Assembly (NCBI GenBank): GCA_002441085.1
Contig: DJVF01000025.1
Span: forward strand, 1-16,073
Length of the DNA stretch: 16,073 nucleotides
Source of the DNA: Patescibacteria group bacterium UBA6263
GTDB taxonomy: Bacteria > Patescibacteriota > Gracilibacteria > Absconditabacterales > Absconditicoccaceae
Direction of reading: 5' to 3'
Position numbers and translations under genes: made by a program. The notes beneath the pieces are model-generated. The model did not search any database and was not told the origin of the DNA. It worked only from the letters and a program-made list of their open reading frames with translations. Positions 1-9,559 of the stretch are shown in pieces; the first letter of the stretch is position 1; each line of letters opens with the position of its first letter.

Positions 1-1
1 C

Positions 2-379
2 ACAATTACATGAACATTTGCTGATTTAGCTGCTAATACATGAATAGCTAATTTTTCTTTTTCTACTAGACCTGATTGTGAATTTTTTGGGTGTCCAATG
101 TTTTTATGAATCGACATAAATTGAATCGTATCGCAATTCAATTGAGATTATCTAGTGATTACTGGAACCAATCCAGATTGACCATATCCATATTTTACAT
201 GAGTAAACAATGATACCATTATGTGTGGACCAAACTTTACTTGAACAACCATAAATTGAAATATAATACTACAAGATATTTATTGACAATCTGCACTATC
301 AACATTCTATACCGGTACAAAATTATATATCACATGATTGGATATCATACTTAGTTGAAATACTATTTTTATACAATAA
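2..379 (+). CDS. C-terminal part of a Gly-rich extracellular beta-type surface protein (5' end outside window)
   Basis: With TGA read as glycine the frame is open from the window edge to TAA at 377-379, giving 125 residues; under the standard code it is broken by many TGAs. The product is rich in Gly, Thr, Asn, Ile and aromatic residues in alternating patterns (for example ITGTNPDGP, LYITGLDIILSGN), typical of secreted beta-sandwich or adhesin-like repeats. The segment SFSTRPDC followed by a second Cys closely resembles SFSTRPSC near residue 463 of the large surface protein at 1102-4119, so the two look like paralogues. This copy stops shortly after LSGNTIFIQ and lacks the SLH-like end of the larger protein. 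It is probably the first visible gene of the surface operon. Exact function is not recognised. Confidence 0.75.
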
Positions 380-388
380 AAATAAAAA

Positions 389-1123
389 ATGAAATTTAAA
401 ATTCTGATTATTTCTCTACTATCGACAATTAGCATAATATCTTTTGCTAATGCATCAGAATTGTTGCTCAAACCTTCTCATTGAAGTTTCTCTCCATGAT
501 GTACTATATGAGTAGATATAGTGGTAGATCCAGAGGGCAAACAAATATCAGCCACAGATATAGTGATAGAAAGTTCTATGGAATTTATCAAATTTGAACC
601 TACCCAACTATTTCCTTATTTTTTACCTCCCAAAGTATTAAAAGCTAGCAATATAGTACATATAGTGTGATTTACGATACAACCATCACAACGAGTCAAA
701 GAAAAATGAACAATCTGAAAAATATATTTTAAACCATCAAACACATCCGACAAAGACGGTAGCATCAAATTTTATTTCAAAAAAACTTGAGATACTACAG
801 ACAGCAATCTTAGTATTGCTTGATGAATAGATACATTAGAAGATGTGCGAAATTGATTCTATACATTTGAATGAAGCGACTGTGAATATCCACAACTCAA
901 TACAACAAAAATATTAAATAATGAACAAAAAATTAGCAATCTCGAGAAACAAATAGAAAAAGAACATAATGCGGCAATCAGACAAATCAAAAGAGATGAA
1001 ATGATTCAAAAAATCAAAATATTTTGGAATGACAAAAAATACTATGCAATAATCCCTCTTATTATAATAATTATTTTAACAACTTATATTAAGCTTAGAA
1101 AATGAAAATCCTCAAAAAAATAG
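389..1123 (+). CDS. Cohesin-like secreted protein with C-terminal membrane anchor
   Basis: This is a 244-aa product under code 25, ending at TAG. Residues 1-22 form a signal peptide (MKFKILIISLLSTISIISFA). The next ~150 residues start with LLLKPSHGSFSPG and continue with a hydrophobic beta pattern (VDIVVDPEGKQISATDIVIE); this matches the way cohesin domains begin (short non-polar strand, then 'V.V.VD...I.A....I.YD'). An acidic/basic coiled-coil stretch lies at about 176-211, and a transmembrane helix near 219-234 (IIPLIIIIILTTYI) is followed by a basic tail. The likely role is cell-surface anchoring or display. It follows the upstream gene by 9 bp and its last 22 bp overlap the start of the next gene, so the three are probably co-transcribed. 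The cohesin call is from pattern only; secretion and anchoring are firmer. Confidence 0.72.
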
Positions 1124-4119
1124 GAAAGAATTTCAAAAAAATCTTAATAATAGGCTTATTGCTTACAGCTTTTTTGCATATACAAAAAACTAATTGACAA
1201 TATTATTACTATGATTCATCTACAAGTTCATTCCCATACCAACAATGATGCAACGAAACATTAAATGTTAGAGTAAATACACAATGAGATTGAATCAGAG
1301 CAGGTCGTTTTCATCTTATTTTAGATCCATCCAAAATTTATTACTCTACATCAGCCAATCCAATTACCCTCAGAAATGATTTATTCAACGCTAGTAGTCA
1401 AACTTTTGGATCTCGATCTTCTGAATCATCACCATCTTGGTGAGATTGACTCAAAACCATACTACAAATAGATCGCTCAAATAGCACAACCAATTACAAT
1501 TGAACCAATTGATTATACTGAACTATCCAATTCAGTCCTTTATATGATCCTGTCTCTTATAATGTATCATTTGGGACAGAATATATACCATGATCCAGCA
1601 CAGATGAAACTACTTTGAGTCTACCATGATGAGTAGAAGCAATCGACTCTTCTCAACAATTATCAAACATTACTGGGACTTACAACATTCTTCAGCAACC
1701 TTGTATAGCAGATACCAATAGACCAAATATAACTACAAACACTCCAATAAATTGATGAGATAAACAAAGCAAATTAAGCTGAATACAACTAAATCTCAAT
1801 GAAGCTATATGAGTAAATTGAATATCCAACGTACCATACATATGGACATGATGAGTATGGACTGGCAATATATGATGATCCATATCCAATCAATATGGAA
1901 TCAATTTAAATTCTTTTACATTAAATATCAATTGAAACTGACAAAGCAAAACTTTCACATGATCTAGTCTATGAGTTAGCGCTATATCAAGCGATATTAC
2001 ACGACAATGATTACCCAAAAATTATAACATCAACATATCTCCTGATCAAATACCAGACTACTGAATAGAAAAAATGATAGTTATAACTGCCTATGTTTCA
2101 GATCGTATTTGAAATATTGCAAACACCAATACAACTATCTTTAATCTACCTGAATGACCAAAATTATTATGAAATCCTATACCATATAACTGAGATATTT
2201 TTGTCAACTTATCTGCGCCAATACAATTATCTATACAAGACAATCGAGCTTGAATAAACAGCTGATCTATATCCATCACTTTAAGTTGAATAAATTCAAC
2301 ACAATATTGACCATATATATTTAGTGGAGCTGATTTGAATCTATCATGATTACAGTCCAATGCCAACCAACCCAATTATTACATCAACATAAACAATCAT
2401 CCAGATTTTCCAGCATCATGAGAAATCAAAGTCACAGTATATGCTCAAGACATGGAAGGCAACATAGATGATATATCAGATTATAGTTTTTCTACTAGGC
2501 CATCTTGTGGAGAATTGCAATGTTGTGACGTAACAATAATCACACCAACTGAGCAAATACGATATAATCAATACAGCATATATATATCCTGACGAAACTC
2601 GCCTACATTTTATACATGAACCAACTGATATGGATATATAGACTGTAATACTCAAGATGTATGATTAAAAATTTACAATTGAGACTGAGTCAATCCATCG
2701 TCTGCCAATATACTATCTCCATATTATGACTGAATCGATTTGATACTATCATGAAGGAGTTGAATCAAAGCAACTTTATCTGGAGATACTATATATCTAT
2801 CTATTATCAGCCTTTTTTGATATGATATGACTGGAGCTATTTTGTTTACATGATCTGAACTGAGTGATCCAACTATTGTATGAGACAAAGATCTAGACAT
2901 AACGATAGAAACTTCTTTCAACTCTTGAATAGTTATACAATCTACTTGAGATATACAAGCAACAGAAGTTATAGAAGCTTATATACCACCACAAACACAA
3001 ATCATTCAAACATGATCTACATGTAATCCAACAGTTATACAAAAACCAATATTTACATGAAAACAAAATGCTGAATCAGTATTATCAGAATATGATATAT
3101 ATACTGCATTCAAAATATGATTTATATGTCCATGATCTCAGATCAAATTTTATAACAATTCTGGAGAATTACAAAATGTAGAAATCAGAATCAAAACCAC
3201 CAATCTAATCCAAAGCTGAGTACTCAAAGTATGGTACTCAAACGACTTAATCAATCGAAATGCCTTATGAACAGCTAATATTGTAGACCAAATAGCATCA
3301 TTTAGCACGACTCACTTTACATACTTTGCCTTATGATATGACAAACCTATATGGGAACAAGAGACATCTACACCATGATGAGGTGGTTGATGAGTCAAAC
3401 TCATAAAAGACGATTGTCCTGATTGAGATTTTTCAGATAGTTATTATGATAATGATTGTGGAAGTCCTGATAGTCATTTTATCACAGACTACTGTGGAGT
3501 ATGAGAAACCAAATATAATCAAGAACAAGTAGATGCGTTCCAATATGCATATTGATTTGGTATAACCACAATGTGTCCAATAGAAAATGCTCGCTTGGAT
3601 TGATATATTCTTAGAAAAGAATTAGCCAAAATGATATCAGAATTTGCTATAAAAATAGTGTGAATATATCCAAATTTTTCAAAAAACGAATGTGATCTCT
3701 ATGATGACTTACGAAAAGAATCAGATGAAATGCAGTTTTATATCAAACTTTCATGTAAATTATGATTAATGTGATTGCATACAGATTGAATCACACCCAA
3801 AGACAATTTTGATCCAAATGATTATGTAACCAGATCTCAATTTGGTACAATCATGTCTAGATTAATATTTGGATGAAAATACAACTGAAACACTGAAAAT
3901 TGGTATATAGACCACCTAAACGCTCTCAAGTTACACGATATTATGAATTATATAGATGATCCTCAAATGAAAGAACTCAGATGATACGTAATGATTATGA
4001 TGCAACGTGCAGATGAAAGTTGAACAATCAGACAAATGCGCGCTGTTTCAGATTTTATAAATTGAGCCAATAATCTATTTAATACAAACATATATCAGGA
4101 TATCACACAACAACAATAG
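1102..4119 (+). CDS. Large secreted surface protein with SLH-like C-terminal region
   Basis: This is a 1005-aa product under code 25, with dozens of in-frame TGA-glycines and a TAG stop. A basic start and hydrophobic stretch (KKILIIGLLLTAFLHI) make a signal peptide, followed by a Tyr-rich mature start. Residues ~45-200 resemble the cohesin-like domain of the previous gene. Residues ~200-740 are repeated beta-type Ig/adhesin-like modules, including SFSTRPSC near 463. A linker with six consecutive glycines (about 759-764, codons TGA TGA GGT GGT TGA TGA) and an acidic Asp/Cys-rich patch (DDCPDGDFSDSYYDNDCG) lead to the last ~190 residues. There, paired segments such as LRKELAKMISEFAIK and DPNDYVTRSQFGTIMSRLIF have the spacing of S-layer-homology repeats. 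The likely role is an S-layer or cell-envelope attached surface protein. The start overlaps the upstream gene by 22 bp; no Shine-Dalgarno is seen. Confidence 0.82.
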
Positions 4120-4131
4120 TTTATTTGAATT

Positions 4132-4162
4132 TTGATAAATTTTTCTTATATATTAATATAAT
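4132..4162 (+). promoter_or_regulatory. Possible sigma70-type promoter for the patatin gene
   Basis: TTGATA (4132-4137) and TATAAT (4157-4162) lie in the 61-bp gap upstream of the patatin-like gene. The 19-bp spacer is longer than the 17-bp optimum and the region is AT-rich, so this could be chance. Confidence 0.35.
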
Positions 4163-4180
4163 TTTATACACAATACAAAA

Positions 4181-4966
4181 ATGTTTAATTTTTTGAAAAA
4201 AATTTTACATAAAAATCAGAATTATAGTTTGGTTATATCTTGATGATGAACCAAATGATTTTATGCTTTATGAATTTTGAAATGATTAGAACAGCTCCAA
4301 ATAAAAGAAAAAATAAATATTATTTATTGAATAAGTATAGGAGCAATTATTGGTGCTTATCGATCTAGTTGATACACAGCAGATGATATGTTTCAAAAAT
4401 TTATAGATTTCAATTTTTTTTGACTGACAAAGATTAATCTATTACCCAATCTTAGCATATTAAAAAACGACCATATCAAAATTATCTTTGAAAAAGACCT
4501 ACCAAAAGATTTCAAAAAATTAAATAAAAAATTATACATATGAACTACAGATACCAACACATGAAAGTTTATATTGTTTGATAAATGAGATATTATTTCT
4601 CCCCTACTTGGAAGTATGGCAATTCCATGAATATTCCCACCTATCAAATACCAAAACTATAACCTCATAGACTGAGGAACTACGAATAATTTCCCAGTTG
4701 ATATAGCAACACAACAGTTCCACAAAAATAAAATAATTTGAATAAACCTAAATAAGTTTACAGAAAATCAAAAAATCAAAACTATCTTTGATAATCTATC
4801 AGTTTCCATGGAAATTTTACTCAGAGGCTGATCTATATCCAAATCTCAATATGTAAATTATCTTTTTTATAATGATACTGGATTGAAAATATTAGATACA
4901 AACAAAGTTAAAATGAAAAAAGCCTTCGAACAAGGCTATATAGATTGCATAAAAAAATTTAAATAA
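4181..4966 (+). CDS. Patatin-like phospholipase / acyl hydrolase
   Basis: This is a 261-aa product under code 25. The patatin signatures are in order: the oxyanion-hole glycine loop SGGGTKG (residues 20-26), the nucleophile elbow G50-I-S52-I-G54, and the D164-G-G motif, giving a Ser52/Asp164 catalytic dyad. Four of the five oxyanion-loop glycines are encoded by TGA, so a standard-code gene caller would miss the active site. No signal peptide or membrane helix is evident. The length is within the usual 250-320 aa for bacterial patatins of the RssA/YchK type. The family hydrolyses phospholipid or neutral-lipid acyl esters; for a suspected host-associated organism a role in lipid scavenging is plausible but is inference. 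It converges on nrdG with only 2 bp between stops. Specific substrate unknown. Confidence 0.9.
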
Positions 4967-4968
4967 AA

Positions 4969-5679
4969 CTATTTTCTTATTTCACAATTATGTACATAAA
5001 TTGATGCGGTTTTTTGAAATTCTCAAAGTTCTTCATCGCTAAACGGCTTTCATCCAAAATTAGGATCTAGCGTATTTCATCCTATATAATTTTGTAAATA
5101 ATAATTTTTCACTCATCTGATATAATGAGCCATTGATTCTATATCTTCTAGTGTATGTAATCATTTTGCGACAGTAGTTCTATATTCATAATTTATATTT
5201 CCTTCAAGCAATACTTGTAACAATTTTTGATAACTTATAAAAAATTCAGCTGGTTGTACAACTCATATAGCTTGTTCATAAAGAGGTAAACTATGTTTCA
5301 AATCTACAGCAACATAATCCAATATTCCATCCTGTATCATTCTCTTAACGATTTTCCAATCTCTTCAATTTGTATCCAATTTTACAAGGAATCACATTTC
5401 CTTTATTTTTTTCGCAAAGTCATACAAATCCCTATGTAATGTAGGCTCTCATCAACAAATACTCACGCCATCCAAAAGACCTCTCCTATTTTCCAAAAAA
5501 TTAAAAAATACTGACTCTGGTATCAAATCATTTTGGAATAACATCATTTTTTCTGGCAATACACATTCTGGATTATGACAAAAATGACAACGAAAATTAC
5601 ATCATTGAGTAAATACTACACAGGCTATTTTACCTGGATAATCTATCATTGTTGACTGCTGTATACCTGCTAGTTTCAC
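4969..5679 (-). CDS. nrdG: Anaerobic ribonucleotide reductase activating protein (radical SAM, NrdG type)
   Basis: This is a 236-aa radical SAM activase. Near the N-terminus, IDYPGKIACVVFTQGC leads into C27-x3-C31-x2-C34 (CNFRCHFC), the [4Fe-4S]/SAM motif, followed by HNPE and then the SAM-binding ICGGEPTLH. The family uses SAM to place the radical on a glycine of the class III ribonucleotide reductase; pyruvate formate-lyase activases look similar, but the operon with nrdD supports NrdG. The start is taken as GTG at 5679 because MKLAGIQQSTMIDYPGK begins like the family; no upstream ATG is in frame. It starts 16 bp after the preceding Nudix frame ends and is the last gene of the nrd operon. 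Confidence 0.9.
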
Positions 5680-5695
5680 TTTTATAAATAATAAT

Positions 5696-6132
5696 TTAAA
5701 TTTTTCATTGTTTTATAAGATCTATTGTTCAAGGTCATAATTGTTTTTTCATAACTACTTCAGTTATTCAATTATAATAATCATTTATTCTTTCCAATTG
5801 TTTATGAGATATATTGGATGGTATTTGTTTTTTATCAAAATATTCAATCTGATTAGCCTCCTCATTTAAAGTCTTTTCTCATCATATTATCTTGCATACA
5901 AACTGAAATACCAAGTCAGACTTGATGGTTTATAATACAGTCACATAAATCCAATAATCTCAGCATCATATCCAGTTTCTTCTTTTACTTCACGTATGAC
6001 TGCCTCTCGAGGAGATTCTCAAATTTCTACTTTTCATCCAGGCAAATTCCACAAATCATAGTCATTTCTATGACATAACAACACTTTATTTTCTTCATTT
6101 ATGATAATAGCAAATGCTCATAAATTAGCCAT
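5696..6132 (-). pseudogene. Nudix hydrolase interrupted by a frameshift
   Basis: The first frame starts MANLGAFAIIINEENKV and contains a complete Nudix box: G33-x5-E39-x7-R47-E48-x2-E51-E52-x-G54 (GGKVEIGES, then REVKEETGY). It runs through MGLYYKPSS and then hits TAA at 5887-5889. Homology-like sequence continues in the -1 frame as SDLVFQFVCKIIGGE and LNEEANQIEYF, and ends at TAA 5696-5698 after ~70 further residues. The switch must lie between 5929 and 5890, most simply one missing base near 5920. Such proteins normally hydrolyse nucleoside-diphosphate-X substrates (NTP pool cleaning). The gene lies between another Nudix gene and nrdG. It may be a true pseudogene, a sequencing error, or less likely a programmed shift; no classical slippery heptamer is seen. 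Confidence 0.8.
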
Positions 6133-6176
6133 ATTATTTATAGACAAAAATAAAAAGTAAAGTTTTTCAAAATATA

Positions 6177-6198
6177 ACTTGCCTGCCTATGGCAGGTT
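6177..6198. repeat. Short hairpin, CCTGCC-TAT-GGCAGG
   Basis: There is a perfect 6-bp stem CCTGCC/GGCAGG (6182-6187 and 6191-6196) with a 3-nt loop, flanked by AACTT and TTTA. It lies in the 108-bp gap between the two Nudix genes. On the plus strand it is followed by a T-rich tract. A related sequence (AACTTGTCTGC...GCAGGTTTA) occurs at 9261-9284 upstream of nrdD, so the two look like members of one small dispersed hairpin family. Confidence 0.6.
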
Positions 6199-6240
6199 TA
6201 TTTTTATTTTTCTATATTTCAACTTTACTTTGATATCAAC

Positions 6241-6687
6241 TTAATGTTTGTATATGGTTTTATCCAAATAGTTTTTAATTACTTTTTCACTAGGAAAAAA
6301 CAAAGGTTTAGGTAAATTATTCAAATCAAATCGTTCTCGTTTTGTAATTTCATCTGGTTCCATTACTTGAGCTTCTCATTCAAAATCCTCACACAAAAAT
6401 CCTATAGTTACAAAATGCTTATCAGGTACTATATCATTAGCTATACTAATAATTCTTATCTCATTCTTATCTATTTTTATTCATGTTTCTTCTAATGTTT
6501 CACGATAACAAGTGTCTTCAAAACTCTCATGAAAATGCATTTTACCACCAGGCATAGTCCAAGTTCATTCTCAATGAAGTTCACTATCTGCTTTTTCTGG
6601 ATCTTCATGTCTTTGTCCAAGCAAAACTTTTCAATTTCTAAGTATCATCACGCCAAATCCAACTCCAATCTTCTTTTCTTCAGACAT
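6241..6687 (-). CDS. Nudix hydrolase (MutT/NUDT15-like)
   Basis: This is a 148-aa product under code 25. The Nudix box is complete: G48-x5-E54-x7-R62-E63-T-L-E66-E67-T-G69-I (PGGKMHFHES, RETLEETGI), with WTMPGG just before it, as in MutT- and NUDT15-like enzymes that hydrolyse modified nucleotide triphosphates. The N-terminus GVGFGVMILRNGKVLLGQR is the usual first strand pair. The length is typical (130-160 aa). It sits downstream of nrdD and the glycyl-radical ORF on the same strand, so a role in sanitising or balancing the dNTP pool is a reasonable inference. No Shine-Dalgarno is seen. Exact substrate unknown. Confidence 0.9.
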
Positions 6688-6746
6688 AAGTTTAATTAAC
6701 AGAATAAAATAATTTTTTAATTTTTAATTCGTTAATTTTTTAATTT

Positions 6747-6956
6747 CTATCAACATGGACAAGCAGCGATTGCAAACTTTCTTACAAATTCAGAATTTGC
6801 GCTTTTTTGTTCATCAAAATACTTTCTGCTATAAAATTCTGATTTTTTACCAATATTGTAATGACTTACAGGTCTCAAATAACCCATTACTCTAGTATAA
6901 ACCTGACATGGTGTTCTTTGAATTTCTGATCATTGTCTGTTGTAAAATGTTTGCAT
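6747..6956 (-). CDS. Separate glycyl-radical domain of class III ribonucleotide reductase
   Basis: This is a 69-aa ORF (TAG stop) whose middle matches the extreme C-terminus of NrdD: CQVYTRVMGYLRPV then NIGKKSEFYSRKYF, with the radical-site glycine expected at G25 in RVMGYL. That glycine uses GGT, whereas G9 uses TGA. In most NrdD proteins this segment directly follows the zinc ribbon in the same chain. Here the big nrdD ORF ends 31 residues after its zinc ribbon and this domain begins 69 bp downstream, with its own ATG and ~16 extra residues before the motif. The tail ends ACPCG. By analogy with the small glycyl-radical partner protein of pyruvate formate-lyase (YfiD/GrcA), it may dock onto the large subunit and be activated by NrdG. 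The family assignment is firm; action in trans is inferred. Confidence 0.82.
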
Positions 6957-7025
6957 TTTTTAAGAATTTATAATATAAAATATTTTTACTATTTGTAACT
7001 ATTTGAAGGGCGAAGTATTTATAAT

Positions 7026-9233
7026 TTAATCTATTCTCCTTTCTTTCAATACTCTTAGTTTTTCTGAATCTGATGTATGTTTTGATCTTATTTCCATATT
7101 AAATTCTTCTCCTGCATATCACAACTCCTTATCACATTTAGGACAAAAATCATGTTCTCAAACTATATAACCATGTTTAGGACATATAGAAAACACAGGA
7201 GATATAGTGATATAAGGAAGTTGATAGTTGTCTATTACTTTTTTTACAAGCATTTTACATGATTTTGCATCTGATAATCTCTCTCACATATAAAGATGCA
7301 AAACTGTTCATCCAGTATATTTGCACTGCAATTCGTTTTGCATTTCCAATGCCTCAAAAGGGTCATCTGTATATCATACTGGAAGCTGTGTAGAATTTGT
7401 ATAATAAGGCGCATCATCTGTTCCTGCTTGTATAATATTGGGAATCTGTTTTTTATCTTCTTTTGCAAATCTATAAGTTGTTCACTCAGCAGGTGTAGCT
7501 TCCAAATTATACAAATTACCAGTATCTTCTTGGTATTCCTTAAGTTTTTCTCTCATAAAATCCAATATCTCTATTGAAAATTCTTTTCATCGATCTGTGG
7601 AAATATCTTCTTTACCATTTGTAAAATTTTGTATTGCTTCATTCATTCAGTTGATACCTATTGTAGAAAAATGATTTCTAAATGAATGTAGATATCTTTT
7701 TGTGTATGGATAAAGTCATGCTTCCAGCCATTTAGTTATTTCTTTTCTTTTTAATTCAAGAGCTGTTTTAGCAAGATTCATAAGACGCAAAACTTGATTT
7801 TTGAATCACTCTTTATCATCTTTGAAATTGTATCATATTCTAGCTAAATTCAAAGTAACGACTCATATAGATCCAGTCATTTCAGCAGATCCAAAAAGTC
7901 ATCATCATCTCTTTTCAAGTTGTGTAAGATCCAATTGCAATCTACAACACATAGATCTAACTGCTCAAGGTTTATAAGCATCAGGATTTTGTACTTTTGT
8001 TATTTTACCATTTTTATCTTTTTTGACTTTAAACTGAGATCATACAAAGTTTTGAAAGTATGGTATACCATACTTTGCTGTCATCTCAAAAAGCAGATTT
8101 ACATCAGGATCATCCCATGGAAAATCTTCTGTTATGTTGTAAGTAGGTATTGGGAAAGTAAATACCGCTCCAGTCCAATCTCAGGCAGTATAAACTTCTA
8201 TCAAAACCCTATTTATAAGTCTCATCTCATCTTCAAGTTCTGAAAATTTTTTAGGATAATATCACTTTTCTATTCATCCCAACATCAAAGATTTGTCCTT
8301 GAGATCTTCAGGACATTTCCAATCCAAAGTAATATTGGTAAATGGGGTTTGAGTACCTCGTCTAGATGGGACATTCAATCCAAATATAAAATTTTGCATT
8401 TGTTGAGTCACATACTTGTATGTATTTTTTTCTATATATTCTTTTCTTTCCTTTTCATTTTCAAATTTGACTCCCAATTGATCTAAATCTTTTTGAAGTT
8501 CTACTTTGTATTTATGTACAAAGGGAGCAAGATATGTATCAAAAGATGAAAAAGCCTGAGCCCCAGCTCGCTCATTTTGTAATGTTCCAAAAAAATTAAT
8601 CATCTGATTGACCGCTGATTGAAGATTTTTGGGAGGAGCAGACTGTACTCTATTACTCAATCAATTGAATCATTCTTCCAACAATTGCCTCAAACTCCAT
8701 CATGCACAATAACCACTAAACATATCCAAATCATGTATATGCATATCTGCATTTCTATGAGCACTACCTATTTCACTAGGATACACATGACTCAACCAAT
8801 AATTCGCAATTACCTTACCAGAAACATTTAGTATCAATCAACCCAATGAATATCATTGATTTGCATTTGCATTGACTCTCCAATCGCTTTGTTGTAAATA
8901 TTCATCCATTGTATTACCCACTTCTACAACAACATTTTTGGTGGCCCTAGATTCAGCTCTTTTTTGACGATAAAGTATATAGTTTTTTGCAACATCCACA
9001 AATCACTCTGCCATCAAAACTTCCTCTACAATATCCTGTATAACTTCTACATTTGGAATTTCTTTTCCTATTTTCCTTTCTACTGATTTTATAACTTTAG
9101 TACTAATCAATTTAAAATTATCAGTATCTGCATTTCCAATAGATTCAAAAGCGAGCCTAATTGCTTTTTCAATTTTTGCTTGATCAAAATCTACAATAGC
9201 TCAATTTCTTTTTCTAACTTTATAAATAGCCAT
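7026..9233 (-). CDS. nrdD: Anaerobic (class III) ribonucleoside-triphosphate reductase, large part lacking the glycyl-radical motif
   Basis: This is a 735-aa product under code 25. The N-terminus has an ATP-cone (YKVRKRNGAIVDFDQAKIEK, residues ~4-95) for allosteric regulation. The catalytic barrel follows, with typical blocks NADMHIHDLDMFSGYC, FIFGLNVPSRRG, RSMCCRLQLDLTQLEKRGGG (Cys429/Cys430) and FGSAEMTGSIGVVTLNLARI. The C-terminal zinc ribbon is C684-P-K-H687...C697-P-K-C700. After it come only ~35 residues with no RVxGYL motif; that motif is in the next ORF. It reduces NTPs to dNTPs anaerobically using a protein glycyl radical. It is the first gene of the nrd operon, downstream of tandem NrdR-box-like sites. 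ATG at 9233 is chosen because the ATP-cone begins at once; AGAAGG lies directly against the ATG, too close for a normal Shine-Dalgarno. Confidence 0.93.
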
Positions 9234-9260
9234 CCTTCTAATTTATAATTTATAATTTAA

Positions 9261-9284
9261 AACTTGTCTGCAACAAGCAGGTTT
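9261..9284. repeat. Short hairpin in the nrdD leader, related to the one at 6177
   Basis: AAC-TTGT-CTGC-aacaa-GCAG-GTT forms a bulged stem (CTGC 9268-9271 with GCAG 9277-9280, and AAC with GTT outside). It shares the frame AACTTG-CTGC...GCAGGTTTA with the hairpin at 6177-6198. It lies about 30 bp upstream of the nrdD start in the untranslated leader. Confidence 0.5.
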
Positions 9285-9318
9285 ATAATTATTTTTGTAT
9301 TTACATATCAAAGAAAAT

Positions 9319-9334
9319 ATACAACATATAGTGT
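9319..9334 (-). promoter_or_regulatory. NrdR-box-like operator, proximal
   Basis: On the minus strand this reads ACACTATATGTTGTAT and fits the NrdR-box consensus acaCwAtATaTwGtgt at about 14 of 16 positions. It lies about 90 bp upstream of nrdD. NrdR is the ATP/dATP-sensing repressor of ribonucleotide reductase genes and binds such boxes in pairs. The core starts 33 bp from the core of the second box, close to three helical turns. Confidence 0.7.
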
Positions 9335-9351
9335 GTCGAATCTACGACTGA

Positions 9352-9367
9352 CCCCTATATATTGTAT
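9352..9367 (-). promoter_or_regulatory. NrdR-box-like operator, distal, overlapping the -10
   Basis: The core on the minus strand is CAATATATAG, a 10/10 match to the inner NrdR-box consensus CwAtATaTwG; the outer bases fit less well. It covers the putative nrdD -10 (TATATA, 9356-9361), so binding would block transcription. Together with the box at 9319-9334 it forms a long imperfect inverted repeat with GTCG/CGAC in the middle. Confidence 0.7.
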
Positions 9368-9383
9368 TAATCAATAAATACAA
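9356..9383 (-). promoter_or_regulatory. Putative sigma70-type promoter of the nrd operon
   Basis: On the minus strand, TTGTAT (-35, 9378-9383) is followed after 16 bp by TATATA (-10, 9356-9361). The -10 lies inside the distal NrdR-box-like site. Transcription would start near 9349, giving a leader of roughly 115 nt before nrdD. Confidence 0.5.
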
Positions 9384-9424
9384 CAGAAAATTCATTAAAA
9401 TTTTTATGTCTCGATATATATTGG

Positions 9425-9559
9425 TTAGCGACTTTTCAACATTATATGACCAAAAAATCCAAAAAAAAACAAAATTAAGATAAATATTCTAATTAAATTA
9501 GTTATCGACTGCCATATCCAAGCATTATTTTTTATCAACTTTTTAACATTTCTCTTCAT
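9425..9559 (-). CDS. Small single-span membrane protein (44 aa)
   Basis: This ORF runs MKRNVKKLIKNNAWIWQ, then a strongly hydrophobic stretch (IRIFILILFFFGFFG), then a short HIMLKSR end. It reads as a basic N-terminus plus one transmembrane helix. Its start overlaps the upstream 71-aa ORF by 28 bp in another frame, compatible with translational coupling. It contains no TGA codon and is short, so chance cannot be excluded. It is not recognised as any family. Confidence 0.35.
   Translation of the reverse strand: MKRNVKKLIKNNAWIWQSITNLIRIFILILFFFGFFGHIMLKSR

Noticed and set aside
1..117. Minus-strand open frame starting at 117 (MSIHKNIGHPKN...) running off the window edge.
   Set aside because: It is antisense to a code-25 plus-strand frame that stays open to 379 and continues the surface-protein theme; the minus frame has no recognisable family and a stop just upstream.
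8274..8660. 128-aa minus-strand ORF as an independent gene.
   Set aside because: It is an internal piece of nrdD between two in-frame TGA codons that encode glycine.
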